Positions 52,679 through 61,329 of a stretch of DNA of 64,000 nucleotides are shown one piece after another. Under the pieces are notes generated by a model, which saw only the letters and a list, made by a program, of their open reading frames with translations, was not told the DNA's origin and searched no databases. Source of the stretch: Salinisphaera shabanensis E1L3A (GTDB lineage Bacteria; Pseudomonadota; Gammaproteobacteria; Nevskiales; Salinisphaeraceae); contig NZ_AFNV02000001.1 of the NCBI RefSeq assembly GCF_000215955.2, forward strand, positions 62,001-126,000. Reading direction: 5' to 3'. Each line of letters starts with the position of its first letter. Position 1 is the first letter of the stretch. Made by a program: the position numbers and the translations under genes.

Positions 52679-55600
52679 GCCCTTTCTCCCTGGTCAGGCG
52701 CCGCGGATGCCGCAGTCAATAGCCGGCGCAGGCGATCGAACTCGAAGCGGCGGGCCGCATCACGCAATTCGTTCAGCTGGCCTGCCTGCGCCGGGTGCGC
52801 GCGTTCGATATCGTCGATGACCGCCTCGACACCGGCCATGACGCCGGTCTCGAGCGCGGCCGACAGGCGTTGAACAAGTCGTTGCGGTAGCTCGTCCAGT
52901 AGCGGCGACGCCGTATCGACCGTTCCGGTCGGCTCGGCAGGCGCGGTCGTTTGTCCCTCGTGCGTCCATTCCAGATGCAATAACGTTGCCAGCGTTGTCT
53001 GCAGCCGGGGGATATCGACCGGTTTGGGCAGAAACGCATCACAGCCGGCGGCTTCGCTACGGGCCACGTCCTCGCCGTAGGCATTGGCGGATACCACCAG
53101 AATCGGTGCCTCGCTCAACCTGCGAGCGCGCATCATGCGCGCGGTCTCGAAGCCGTCCATGCCCGGCATCGCAACGTCCATGATGATGGCATCGGTACGT
53201 TCGGTCGCCAGCCAGTGCAGCGCGCTGGGGCCATCGCTGCATTCGTCGATCGTGAAACCCAGCGGTTCGAGAAAATCGCGCAGGATCGCGCGCTGATCAG
53301 CCAGATCGTCCACCAGCAATATATGGCGTCGCGGCCCGCTGTAGCCGGCGACCGTCTGGGCGGCGTCGCGACCTGCGGCTGCGTCGCCCTTTTTGCGCCG
53401 TGCCAGAAACAGTCGCAGCGTGAAATGGGTGCCGCCACCCTCGGCGCCCTTGACCGCGAGCTCGCCGCCCATGAACTGGGTCAGCAACTGACAGATGGTC
53501 AGGCCCAGGCCGGTGCCGCTGGTCAGGCCACTCAGGTCGGCGTCGAGCCGTTCGAAGGGCAGGAAAATCTGTTCAAGCTTGTCTTCGGCGATACCGGGGC
53601 CGGTATCGATGACCTCGAATGTGGCGACTTCCCATGCATAGCCGATACGCAGACGCACCAGACCGGTGCGTGTAAAGCGAATGGCGTTGCCCACCAGGTT
53701 GATCAGAATCTGACGCAGCCGCTGTTCGTCGCCCCGCACGACTTCTGGAATACGGCCGACGCGTTCGATACGGAAATCCAGTCCCTTGGCATAGGCCTGC
53801 GGCGCGAACATCGCATCGATCTGATCCAGCAGGGCCGTCGTATGAATCTCGCCGATATTGAGATTGATACGGCCGGCCTCGATACGCGCGATATCCAGCA
53901 ACCCGTCAACGAGTGCCAGCAGGTGCTCACCGCTGCGTTGAATCGTGGCCAGCTTGGCCGACTGTGCCTCATCCAGGCGCGTATCCCGCTGCAACAGCTG
54001 GGTATAGCCGAGTACGTTGTTGAGCGGCGTACGCAGCTCGTGACTCAGACCGGATACATAACGACTCTTGGCACGATTGGCGGCTTCGGCCTCGGAAGAC
54101 GCTTTCTGCAGCTTGGCATCGGTTTCCTTATGGGCCCGAATTTCGCGCATCAGCAACTGCGTCTGGCGTGAGGTCTCCTGCTGGGCCACCGTGCGTGCTT
54201 CGCGCGTGAGCACCAGCCACCAGGCCAGCACCCCGGTGAGCGCTGTCATCAACAAGAAGGTACGAATGAATATCTCGAACAACAGACCGGTATCCGCGGC
54301 CGACACCAGTGGTGCGACCTGGGCATATACCGCCACCAGCGCGCCGAACAGCACCACGCTGAGCAGGCACAGCACCGCGCCGTATCGCATCAGCCGCGTA
54401 TATAAATGCGGCAGGACCGACCTGGGCAATGCCCGACGTACCACCGCCGCGGCCTGTGCAGACGCCGTAGCCTGTGGCCGACACAGGTCGCCACAACGCA
54501 TGTCCAGACTGCAGCACAGCGAGCAGATCGTGCCGCGATACGCCGGGCACAGGGCCATATCGTCCACTTCGAAATGGTTGCCACACAGCACACAGCGCGA
54601 CTGGGCGCTACCGTCCGGCGCCAGCTGTGCCGGGCTGGCCGGCGTTCGGGCCAGATAGAAGCGCCCACGCGTGAGCCAGGCGATCAGAGGCGCAGCCAGA
54701 AACGCGCCGCCCAGTGCCAGCAACGGCGCGGCCGCCCGTGCCGCGTGGCCGAACAGGCCGGTATAGGCCGCCAGCGACAGCACGCTTGCGATGGCGAGCG
54801 CGCCGATGCCCACGGGGTTGATGTCGTATAGATGGGCACGCTTGAATTCGATGCCCTTGGGCGACAGCCCCAGCGGTTTGTTGATGACCAGATCGGCCGC
54901 CAGCGCGCCGATCCAGGCGGCCGCCACGTTCGCATAAAGTCCAAGCACCCGCTCGATCGCCGAAAACACCCCGACCTCGAGCAAAATCAGCGCGATCAGC
55001 ACGTTGAACACCAGCCACACCACCCGCCCCGGATGGCTGCGCGTGACCCGGGCAAAGAAGTTCGACCAGGCCAGCGACCCCGCATAGGCATTGGTGACGT
55101 TGATCTTGACCTGCGACACGACCACGAAAGCAACGGTGGTGGCCAGCACGACCCCGGGCGAGTCGAACACATAGCCGAAGGCAACCTGATACATATGGGT
55201 CGGCTCGGTTGCCTGGCCGAACGGTAACTGATGCTGCATGGCCAGAAACGCCAGCAGTGCCCCGCCGAACATCTTCAGCCCGCCGAACAGCACCCAGCCC
55301 GGGCCGGCGGCGAGTACGGCCAGCCACCAGCGAACACGGTTCGCGCGCTTTTTCTCGGGCAGAAAACGCAGGTAATCGACCTGCTCGCCGATCTGGCCGA
55401 TCAGCGCCAGTGCGACCCCACAGGCAGCGCCAAACGCGCCCCAGCTGAAACTGCCGTCATGCTGGCGGCCCACGAAACCGACGAAATCGGTAAACGTCTC
55501 GGGCCGTTTGAGCGCCACACAGATATAGGGCAACACGAGCAGCACCAGCCAGATCGGCTGGGTGAACCACTGCAGGCGATTGATGGCAGTAATACCGAAG

Positions 55601-56097
55601 GTCACCAGCGGAATCACCGCCAGCGCGCTGATCAGATACGCCACCGGCAGCGAGACCCCGAAATACATCGAGATCGCCTGGCCCATGATCGCGGCTTCCA
55701 ATGCAAAGAAAAGGAACGTGAAGCTCGCATAGATCAACGACGTGAACGTGGAACCGAGATAGCCAAAGCCCGCGCCACGGGTGAGCAGGTCGATATCCAC
55801 GCCGTAGCGGGCCGCGTAATAACTGATCGGCAGACCCACCAGGAAGATGGCGGTGCATACCGCGCCTATCGCCCAGGCGGCATTGGTGAAGCCGTAGCTC
55901 ATCATCAACACCGCACCGATCGCCTCCAGCGCGAGAAACGAAATGCCGCCCAGCGCGGTATTGGCGATACGCAGTTCCGACCACTTGCGAAAGGTACGCG
56001 CGGTAAAGCGCAGGGCGTAGTCCTCGAGCGTTTCGTCGCCGACCCAGCGGTTGTAGGCGCGGCGAATCTTGACGATGCGTTGGGGGCCGTTGTCCAT
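52675..56097 (-). CDS. NCS1-type permease fused to zinc-ribbon, histidine kinase and receiver
   Basis: A 1140-residue fusion. Residues 1-480 are an NCS1 (purine/cytosine/allantoin) permease with about 12 helices (LGGISFLALEAIGAVLMM, IGQIGEQVDYLRFLPEKK). Residues 502-539 hold eight cysteines (502, 505, 517, 525, 528, 529, 535, 539), a probable zinc site. Two more helices (about 573-630) precede the kinase: His686 in SHELRTPLNN, then the ATP lid DTGPGIA and GTGLGLTI. Residues 923-1035 are a receiver (Asp974, Lys1025), and the last 90 resemble an Hpt-like helical region without a clear phospho-His. The permease part probably senses or carries a urea-like or nucleobase ligand. It is coupled to the response regulator and divergent from urtA. 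Confidence 0.92.
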   Translation of the reverse strand: MDNGPQRIVKIRRAYNRWVGDETLEDYALRFTARTFRKWSELRIANTALGGISFLALEAIGAVLMMSYGFTNAAWAIGAVCTAIFLVGLPISYYAARYGVDIDLLTRGAGFGYLGSTFTSLIYASFTFLFFALEAAIMGQAISMYFGVSLPVAYLISALAVIPLVTFGITAINRLQWFTQPIWLVLLVLPYICVALKRPETFTDFVGFVGRQHDGSFSWGAFGAACGVALALIGQIGEQVDYLRFLPEKKRANRVRWWLAVLAAGPGWVLFGGLKMFGGALLAFLAMQHQLPFGQATEPTHMYQVAFGYVFDSPGVVLATTVAFVVVSQVKINVTNAYAGSLAWSNFFARVTRSHPGRVVWLVFNVLIALILLEVGVFSAIERVLGLYANVAAAWIGALAADLVINKPLGLSPKGIEFKRAHLYDINPVGIGALAIASVLSLAAYTGLFGHAARAAAPLLALGGAFLAAPLIAWLTRGRFYLARTPASPAQLAPDGSAQSRCVLCGNHFEVDDMALCPAYRGTICSLCCSLDMRCGDLCRPQATASAQAAAVVRRALPRSVLPHLYTRLMRYGAVLCLLSVVLFGALVAVYAQVAPLVSAADTGLLFEIFIRTFLLMTALTGVLAWWLVLTREARTVAQQETSRQTQLLMREIRAHKETDAKLQKASSEAEAANRAKSRYVSGLSHELRTPLNNVLGYTQLLQRDTRLDEAQSAKLATIQRSGEHLLALVDGLLDIARIEAGRINLNIGEIHTTALLDQIDAMFAPQAYAKGLDFRIERVGRIPEVVRGDEQRLRQILINLVGNAIRFTRTGLVRLRIGYAWEVATFEVIDTGPGIAEDKLEQIFLPFERLDADLSGLTSGTGLGLTICQLLTQFMGGELAVKGAEGGGTHFTLRLFLARRKKGDAAAGRDAAQTVAGYSGPRRHILLVDDLADQRAILRDFLEPLGFTIDECSDGPSALHWLATERTDAIIMDVAMPGMDGFETARMMRARRLSEAPILVVSANAYGEDVARSEAAGCDAFLPKPVDIPRLQTTLATLLHLEWTHEGQTTAPAEPTGTVDTASPLLDELPQRLVQRLSAALETGVMAGVEAVIDDIERAHPAQAGQLNELRDAARRFEFDRLRRLLTAASAAPDQGERA

Positions 56098-56175
56098 GAA
56101 GCGAGTCGGTCGGAAGCAGGCGGGTATGCAGCCCGGATGGTAATGACTCGCCCTTGCAGGAAACGCGCCAGCGCC

Positions 56176-56191
56176 TACGTCAAATGACGTA
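56176..56191 (+). promoter_or_regulatory. TACGTCA dyad between kinase gene and urtA
   Basis: TACGTCAAATGACGTA is a perfect 7+7 inverted repeat with a two-base centre, 79 bases before the kinase start and 138 before urtA. Its near-twin lies before fmdA. LuxR-type regulators commonly bind dyads of this size, and the regulator gene is in the same cluster. The rest of the 231-base gap holds no gene. Confidence 0.6.
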
Positions 56192-56328
56192 TGCCGGTGC
56201 GTTGATCGGCGTATGGGCGGCTTCGATGAGACACGCCAGTCTGGATAGCGAGCGAGGCAACCGGCACGGGCCCACTGCTTTGCAGGGCTGCTAGCGCACC
56301 CGTTTCGTTATCCAAAGGGAGACCATCG

Positions 56329-57582
56329 ATGAATTTGCTTACCCCGGGGCGACGCCCCTTGAGCCGATCGTGGCTTGCCGGCCTCGCGGCCGTGACACTG
56401 GGCGCCTCTGCCCTGTTCGGCCCGGCCCATGCCGCCGCACCTGCCACCGACGAAGTCATGACCACGGGTCTGGCGGTAACCGACGATACCGTCAACGTCG
56501 GCATTCTGCATTCGCTGACCGGCACCATGGCGATCAGCGAAACCGGCTCGATCCAGGCCGAAAAACTCGCCATCAAGCAGATCAACGAACAGGGCGGCAT
56601 TCTCGGCCGTCAGATCGAGTACACCGTGGAGGACGGTGCGAGCGATTGGCCGACCTTCGCCGAAAAAGCCCGCAAGCTGCTTCAGGGCGACAAGGTCGCC
56701 ACCGTATTCGGCTGCTGGACCTCGGCATCGCGCAAGGCCGTACTGCCGGTGTTCGAGCAGAACAACGGCCTGCTCTACTACCCGACGTTCTATGAAGGGC
56801 TGGAACAGTCCAAGAACGTGTTCTATACCGGCCAGGAAGCGACCCAGCAGATTCTTGCAGCCCTGAACTGGGCGAATGAAGAACTCGGCGCCAAGAGCTT
56901 TTATCTGGTTGGCTCCGACTATATCTGGCCGCGTACCTCGATGAAGATCGCGCGTACCCATATCGAGAAGCATCTCGGTGGCCGTGTGGTCGGCGAAGAC
57001 TACTATCCGCTGGGCAACACGCAGTTCGGTTCGCTGATCAACAAGATCAAACTCAAGCGTCCGGACCTGGTGTTCGCAGCCGTAGTCGGCGGCTCCAACG
57101 TGGCCTGGTTCAAGCAGCTCAAGGCCGCCGGCATGACCGCCAAACGCCAGCCCATGCTCACCATTTCCGTCACCGAGGACGAAGTGCTGGGTATCGGCAA
57201 GCAGAACGTCGAAGGCTTCTATTCGTCGATGAAGTATTTCCAGAGCCTCGACATTCCGTCGAACAAGGAATTCGTGGAAGCGTTCAAGGCCGAGTATGGC
57301 GATGATGCCGTCATCGGTGACGTGACCGAATCCGCTTACCTGGGCCCGTGGCTGTGGAAGCGTGCGGTCGAGAAGGCCGGCAGCTTCGATGTCGACAAGG
57401 TGGTCGCTGCCTCCGACAACATGGAATGGAAGGAAGGCATGCCGCACGGCTATACCAAGGTCGATCCCAACCACCACCTGTGGATGCGCACCCGTATCGG
57501 CCAGTGGCAGAACGACGGTCAGGCCAAAGTGGTCTGGGAATCCGACGTGATCGAGCCGAACCCGTTCCCGGAAGGCTACTAA
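56329..57582 (+). CDS. urtA: Urea ABC transporter, substrate-binding protein
   Basis: A 417-residue periplasmic protein with a signal peptide ending AHA-AP near residue 36. The mature start VNVGILHSLTGTMAISETGSI and VEDGASDWPTFAEKARKLL, CWTSASRKAVLPVFEQNNGLLYYPTFYEG are UrtA hallmarks. It delivers urea (perhaps also formamide or short amides) to UrtBC. AAGGGAG precedes the ATG. It is the first of five urt genes and follows the TACGTCA dyad. Confidence 0.95.
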   Translation: MNLLTPGRRPLSRSWLAGLAAVTLGASALFGPAHAAAPATDEVMTTGLAVTDDTVNVGILHSLTGTMAISETGSIQAEKLAIKQINEQGGILGRQIEYTVEDGASDWPTFAEKARKLLQGDKVATVFGCWTSASRKAVLPVFEQNNGLLYYPTFYEGLEQSKNVFYTGQEATQQILAALNWANEELGAKSFYLVGSDYIWPRTSMKIARTHIEKHLGGRVVGEDYYPLGNTQFGSLINKIKLKRPDLVFAAVVGGSNVAWFKQLKAAGMTAKRQPMLTISVTEDEVLGIGKQNVEGFYSSMKYFQSLDIPSNKEFVEAFKAEYGDDAVIGDVTESAYLGPWLWKRAVEKAGSFDVDKVVAASDNMEWKEGMPHGYTKVDPNHHLWMRTRIGQWQNDGQAKVVWESDVIEPNPFPEGY

Positions 57583-57658
57583 GCCGACCCTTAACCGCTA
57601 AGCGAAATATGCGATTGCCGGGGCCGTACGGTCCCGGCAATCGTCAAGGGAGCAGACC

Positions 57659-58582
57659 ATGGGCGACTTCACCGCACAGGAATTGACCGCGATCTTCGTG
57701 ATGCAGGGCTTTTCGGGCCTGAGCCTGTTCTGCGTCTTTCTTCTCATGGCCCTGGGGCTGGCGATCATCTTCGGCCAGATGGGCGTAATCAACATGGCCC
57801 ACGGCGAATTCCTAACCCTGGGCGCCTATATCACCTATCTCGTGTCGTATCAGGCATCGGAATGGGGCGCGACTGCCCTCACCTGGTACTTCCCGGTCGC
57901 GATCGTCGCGGCTTTCGCGGGCACGTTCGCGCTCGGCTATCTGGTCGAGCGGTTCATGATCCGCTATCTCTACAACCGGCCCCTGGACACGCTGCTGGCG
58001 ACCTGGGGTCTCGGCCTGATTCTTCAGCAGGTCTATCGCTCGACCTTCGGCCCGCGCGAAAAGACCGTGACCATGCCGGACTGGCTGCTGGGCTCCTACC
58101 GCGCCACCGACATGATCGATATTCCGCTCAACGGGCTGTTCATTCTCGTGATCACGCTCGTACTCACCGTCGCCCTGTTCGCGCTGCTGTATCGCTCGCG
58201 CTGGGGCATCAAGGTGCGCGCCACCACCCAGAACCGCAGCATGGCCAACGCCGCCGGCATCAATACCGACCGCGTCGATCGCCTGACCTTCGCGCTGGGC
58301 TGCGGCATCGCCGGCGTGGCCGGGGCCGCCTTCACCACCATCGCCTCCACCGGGCCGACCACCGGCTCGCTGTATATCGTCGATACCTTCCTGGTGGTCG
58401 TGTTCGGCGGCGCGGCCAGTCTGCTGGGCACCGTGGTTTCGGCATTCGGCATCGCCCAGTCTCAGTCGATCCTGTCGTTCTTCTGGTCGGGTTCGATGGC
58501 CAAGGTCTTCACCCTGCTTACCGTGGTCGTGACCCTCATGCTGCGTCCGCAGGGCCTGTTCGCCAGCAAGGTGCGCCGCTAG
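57659..58582 (+). CDS. urtB: Urea ABC transporter, permease UrtB
   Basis: A 307-residue LivH-type inner-membrane permease with about eight helices. IIFGQMGVINMAHGEFLTLGAY and RATTQNRSMANAAGINTDRVDRLTFALGCGIAGVAGA are characteristic, the latter being the ATPase contact loop. UrtB proteins often carry a long N-terminal extension, absent here. A GGGAG ribosome site lies just before the ATG. Confidence 0.94.
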   Translation: MGDFTAQELTAIFVMQGFSGLSLFCVFLLMALGLAIIFGQMGVINMAHGEFLTLGAYITYLVSYQASEWGATALTWYFPVAIVAAFAGTFALGYLVERFMIRYLYNRPLDTLLATWGLGLILQQVYRSTFGPREKTVTMPDWLLGSYRATDMIDIPLNGLFILVITLVLTVALFALLYRSRWGIKVRATTQNRSMANAAGINTDRVDRLTFALGCGIAGVAGAAFTTIASTGPTTGSLYIVDTFLVVVFGGAASLLGTVVSAFGIAQSQSILSFFWSGSMAKVFTLLTVVVTLMLRPQGLFASKVRR

Positions 58583-58601
58583 GCGGCCCGGGAGAGTCAT
58601 C

Positions 58602-59762
58602 GTGCAACGTCTCATCAAGGCATTCGGCGGTACATCGGCATTGATCCAGATTGCGGTGATCGCCGCGATACTGATGGTGCTGCTGCCCGCCACCACCGAA
58701 ATCTTTCGTCTGAATCTGTTCGGCAAGTATCTGACCTATGCCTTCGTGGCCGTCGGTCTGGTGCTGTGCTGGGGCTATGGCGGCATTCTGAGTCTCGGCC
58801 AGGGCGTGTTCTTCGGCCTCGGCGGCTACTGCATGGCCATGTTTCTCAAGCTCGAGGCCTCCACCCCCGAAGCCACCAAGATCCAGACCACGCCGGGCAT
58901 TCCCGACTTCATGGACTGGAACCAGCTCACCGAGCTGCCCTGGTTCTGGGAACCCTTCCACAGCTTCACATTTACCGTTTTCGCGGTGATCGCCGTACCG
59001 GCCTTCTTTGCCTGGCTGATCGGCTATGCCATGTTCAAACGCCGCGTGGGCGGCGTGTACTTCGCCATCATCACCCAGGCAATCGCGGTGATCCTGACCA
59101 TTCTCATCGTCGGTCAGCAGGGCTATACCGGCGGTATCAACGGCATCACCGACCTGCGCACGCTGCTCGGCTGGGACATCCGTACCGACGGCGCCAAGTA
59201 CATCCTCTACTACGCCTGCTGTATTGCCCTGCTGCTGTGCCTGCTGGTGGGCAATTTCATCATCAACAGCCGCTTCGGGCGCCTGCTCATCGCCATGCGC
59301 GATCAGGAAGACCGGGTACGCTTTTCCGGCTACGACGTGGCCAACATGAAGGTGTTCGTGTTCGTCATGGCCTCCGTATTCGCAGCGATTGGCGGCGCGT
59401 TTTTCACCCTGCAGGTGGGTTTCATGTCCCCGACCTTCATCGGCGCGGTCGCCTCTATCGAGATGGTGGTGTTCTGTGCGGTGGGCGGGCGCCTGTCGAT
59501 CGTCGGTGCGGCCTGCGGCGCGTTCATCGTCAGCTGGGCCAAGACCTCGCTATCCGACAGCTTCCCGCAGATCTGGCCGGTGGTCATGGGGGCGTTGTTC
59601 ATCGGCGTGGTCATGTTCTTTCCGCGCGGACTGGCCGGTCTCGTGTCGGACTATGGCTCGAAGCTCATGCCCGGCCGTAGATCTCAATCCAAACCATCGA
59701 CCGACAAGCCGGACACGGCCAGCCGGACCTCTTCCAACGCGACCCCGCAGGAGCAAGCCTGA
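58602..59762 (+). CDS. urtC: Urea ABC transporter, permease UrtC
   Basis: A 386-residue LivM-type permease. LCWGYGGILSLGQGVFFGLGGYCMAMFLK, GGINGITDLRTLLG and IAMRDQEDRVRFSGYDVANMKVFVFVMAS mark the family. About ten helices are predicted, ending in a charged tail of about 35 residues. Its stop shares a base with the urtD start (TGATG). Confidence 0.95.
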   Translation: MQRLIKAFGGTSALIQIAVIAAILMVLLPATTEIFRLNLFGKYLTYAFVAVGLVLCWGYGGILSLGQGVFFGLGGYCMAMFLKLEASTPEATKIQTTPGIPDFMDWNQLTELPWFWEPFHSFTFTVFAVIAVPAFFAWLIGYAMFKRRVGGVYFAIITQAIAVILTILIVGQQGYTGGINGITDLRTLLGWDIRTDGAKYILYYACCIALLLCLLVGNFIINSRFGRLLIAMRDQEDRVRFSGYDVANMKVFVFVMASVFAAIGGAFFTLQVGFMSPTFIGAVASIEMVVFCAVGGRLSIVGAACGAFIVSWAKTSLSDSFPQIWPVVMGALFIGVVMFFPRGLAGLVSDYGSKLMPGRRSQSKPSTDKPDTASRTSSNATPQEQA

Positions 59763-60502
59763 TGAGCAACGCCATGATTCTCGAGGTCGAGGACCTCGGC
59801 GTGTCCTTCGACGGCTTCAAGGCCATCGATGCACTGAACTTCTATGTCGAACGCAACGAACTGCGGGTGGTCATCGGCCCGAATGGGGCCGGCAAGACCA
59901 CCCTGCTCGATCTGATCTGCGGCAAGACCCGTGCAACCACCGGCAAGATCAAGTTCAAGAACAAGGACCTGACCAAGCTCTCGGAACATCAGATCGTGCA
60001 TGCCGGCGTGGGCCGCAAGTTCCAGACGCCATCGATCTACGAAAACCTGACGGTGCGCCAGAACCTGGAGCTATCCTCGCCCGGCGGCCGCACGGTGCTC
60101 TCCAGTCTGTTCTTCCGGCGCACACCCAAGCTCGTCGCCCGTATTCAGGAAATTGCCGAGACCATCTATCTGGTCGACGAACTCGATATGAGCGCGGGCC
60201 TGCTCAGCCACGGCCAGAAGCAGTGGCTGGAAATCGGCATGTTGCTCATCCAGGACCCGGAGCTGCTCATGCTCGACGAGCCGGTGGCCGGCATGAGCGT
60301 GCCCGAGCGCGAGGCGACTGCCGCCCTGCTCAACCGCATCAAGGAAAACCGTGCCGTGATCGTGATCGAGCACGACATGGATTTCGTCAAGGACATCGGT
60401 CGCAAGGTCACCGTACTGCATCAGGGCAAGATCCTCGCCGAGGGCCCGATGGAGAAGGTGCAGTCCGATGAGCGCGTCATCGAAGTCTATCTAGGCCACT
60501 GA
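59762..60502 (+). CDS. urtD: Urea ABC transporter, ATP-binding protein UrtD
   Basis: A 246-residue ATPase of the LivG type. Walker A is GPNGAGKTTLLDLICGKT, the signature region LSHGQKQWLEIGMLL replaces the canonical LSGGQ with LSHGQ as common in UrtD, and Walker B is LLMLDEPVAGMS. It starts within the urtC stop and probably forms a heterodimer with UrtE. Confidence 0.95.
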   Translation: MSNAMILEVEDLGVSFDGFKAIDALNFYVERNELRVVIGPNGAGKTTLLDLICGKTRATTGKIKFKNKDLTKLSEHQIVHAGVGRKFQTPSIYENLTVRQNLELSSPGGRTVLSSLFFRRTPKLVARIQEIAETIYLVDELDMSAGLLSHGQKQWLEIGMLLIQDPELLMLDEPVAGMSVPEREATAALLNRIKENRAVIVIEHDMDFVKDIGRKVTVLHQGKILAEGPMEKVQSDERVIEVYLGH

Positions 60503-60512
60503 GGAAACCATC

Positions 60513-61199
60513 ATGCTCAGCACTCAGGATCTACGCGTCAGCTATGGCATGAGCGAGGTCATCCACGGTATTTCCTTTACCGTCGGCGAAACCGAAACCG
60601 TGGCCATCATGGGCCGCAACGGCATGGGCAAGACCACGCTGTTCAAATCGCTTATCGGCATCATGCCGGCCCAAGGCACCATTCGTATCGGCGCGGAAGA
60701 CGTCGGCAAGCGCCAAGCCTATGAACGCGTCAAACGCGGGCTGGCCTATGTGCCCCAGGGCCGGCTCGTATTCGGCACGCTCACCGTCGAGGAGAACATC
60801 GCCGCCGGCCTGGAAGCCACCGGCCGGCGCAAGATTCCCGGCGATATCTACGACCTGTTCCCCGTCCTGCGCGATATGCGCCGACGCAAGGCCGGCAATC
60901 TCTCCGGCGGCCAGCAACAACAGCTGGCCATCGCCCGGGCGCTGGCCGCCGACCCCAAGGTGCTGTTGCTCGACGAACCGACCGAAGGCATCCAGCCATC
61001 GATCATCAAGGATCTGGCCAAGACGCTCAACGAGATCAAACGCACGCGCCAGATCAGCATCGTGGTGTCCGAACAGGTGTTGAGCTTTGCCACCGCGATC
61101 GCCGACCGGATGCTTGTACTCGACAAGGGCAAGATTGCCCACGAGGCCGCCGGTGATGAGATCGACGCCAAGCAGATCAGCCGCTACCTGACTGTTTGA
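60513..61199 (+). CDS. urtE: Urea ABC transporter, ATP-binding protein UrtE
   Basis: A 228-residue ATPase of the LivF type. Walker A GRNGMGKTTLFKSLIG, signature LSGGQQQQLAIARAL and Walker B VLLLDEPTEGIQPSI are present, with YVPQGRLVFGTLTVEEN as the Q-loop. The EGIQPSI segment is characteristic of UrtE. Ten bases separate it from urtD. Confidence 0.95.
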   Translation: MLSTQDLRVSYGMSEVIHGISFTVGETETVAIMGRNGMGKTTLFKSLIGIMPAQGTIRIGAEDVGKRQAYERVKRGLAYVPQGRLVFGTLTVEENIAAGLEATGRRKIPGDIYDLFPVLRDMRRRKAGNLSGGQQQQLAIARALAADPKVLLLDEPTEGIQPSIIKDLAKTLNEIKRTRQISIVVSEQVLSFATAIADRMLVLDKGKIAHEAAGDEIDAKQISRYLTV

Positions 61200-61222
61200 C
61201 CCCCGTTTGTACCGGACGGCTT

Positions 61223-61238
61223 TACGTCATCCGACGTA
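61223..61238 (+). promoter_or_regulatory. TACGTCA dyad before fmdA
   Basis: TACGTCATCCGACGTA has one changed base in its second arm relative to the 56176-56191 dyad, at 92 bases before the fmdA start. The same element in both gaps of this cluster makes urtABCDE and fmdA-fmdB-amiE probable members of one regulon. Confidence 0.6.
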
Positions 61239-61329
61239 TTGCCGCTACCGCGACCACAATCAAGACTGATTCCCGACCCGCGCGAGCCGCGCTCGCCACG
61301 CTGAAAACCGTTCGCAGGAGAACAACGCC

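Noticed and set aside
56263-56285. Possible sigma-54 promoter (GGCAC...TTTGCA) before urtA
   Set aside because: The GG and GC elements are 12 bases apart instead of 10, so it does not match the -24/-12 spacing.
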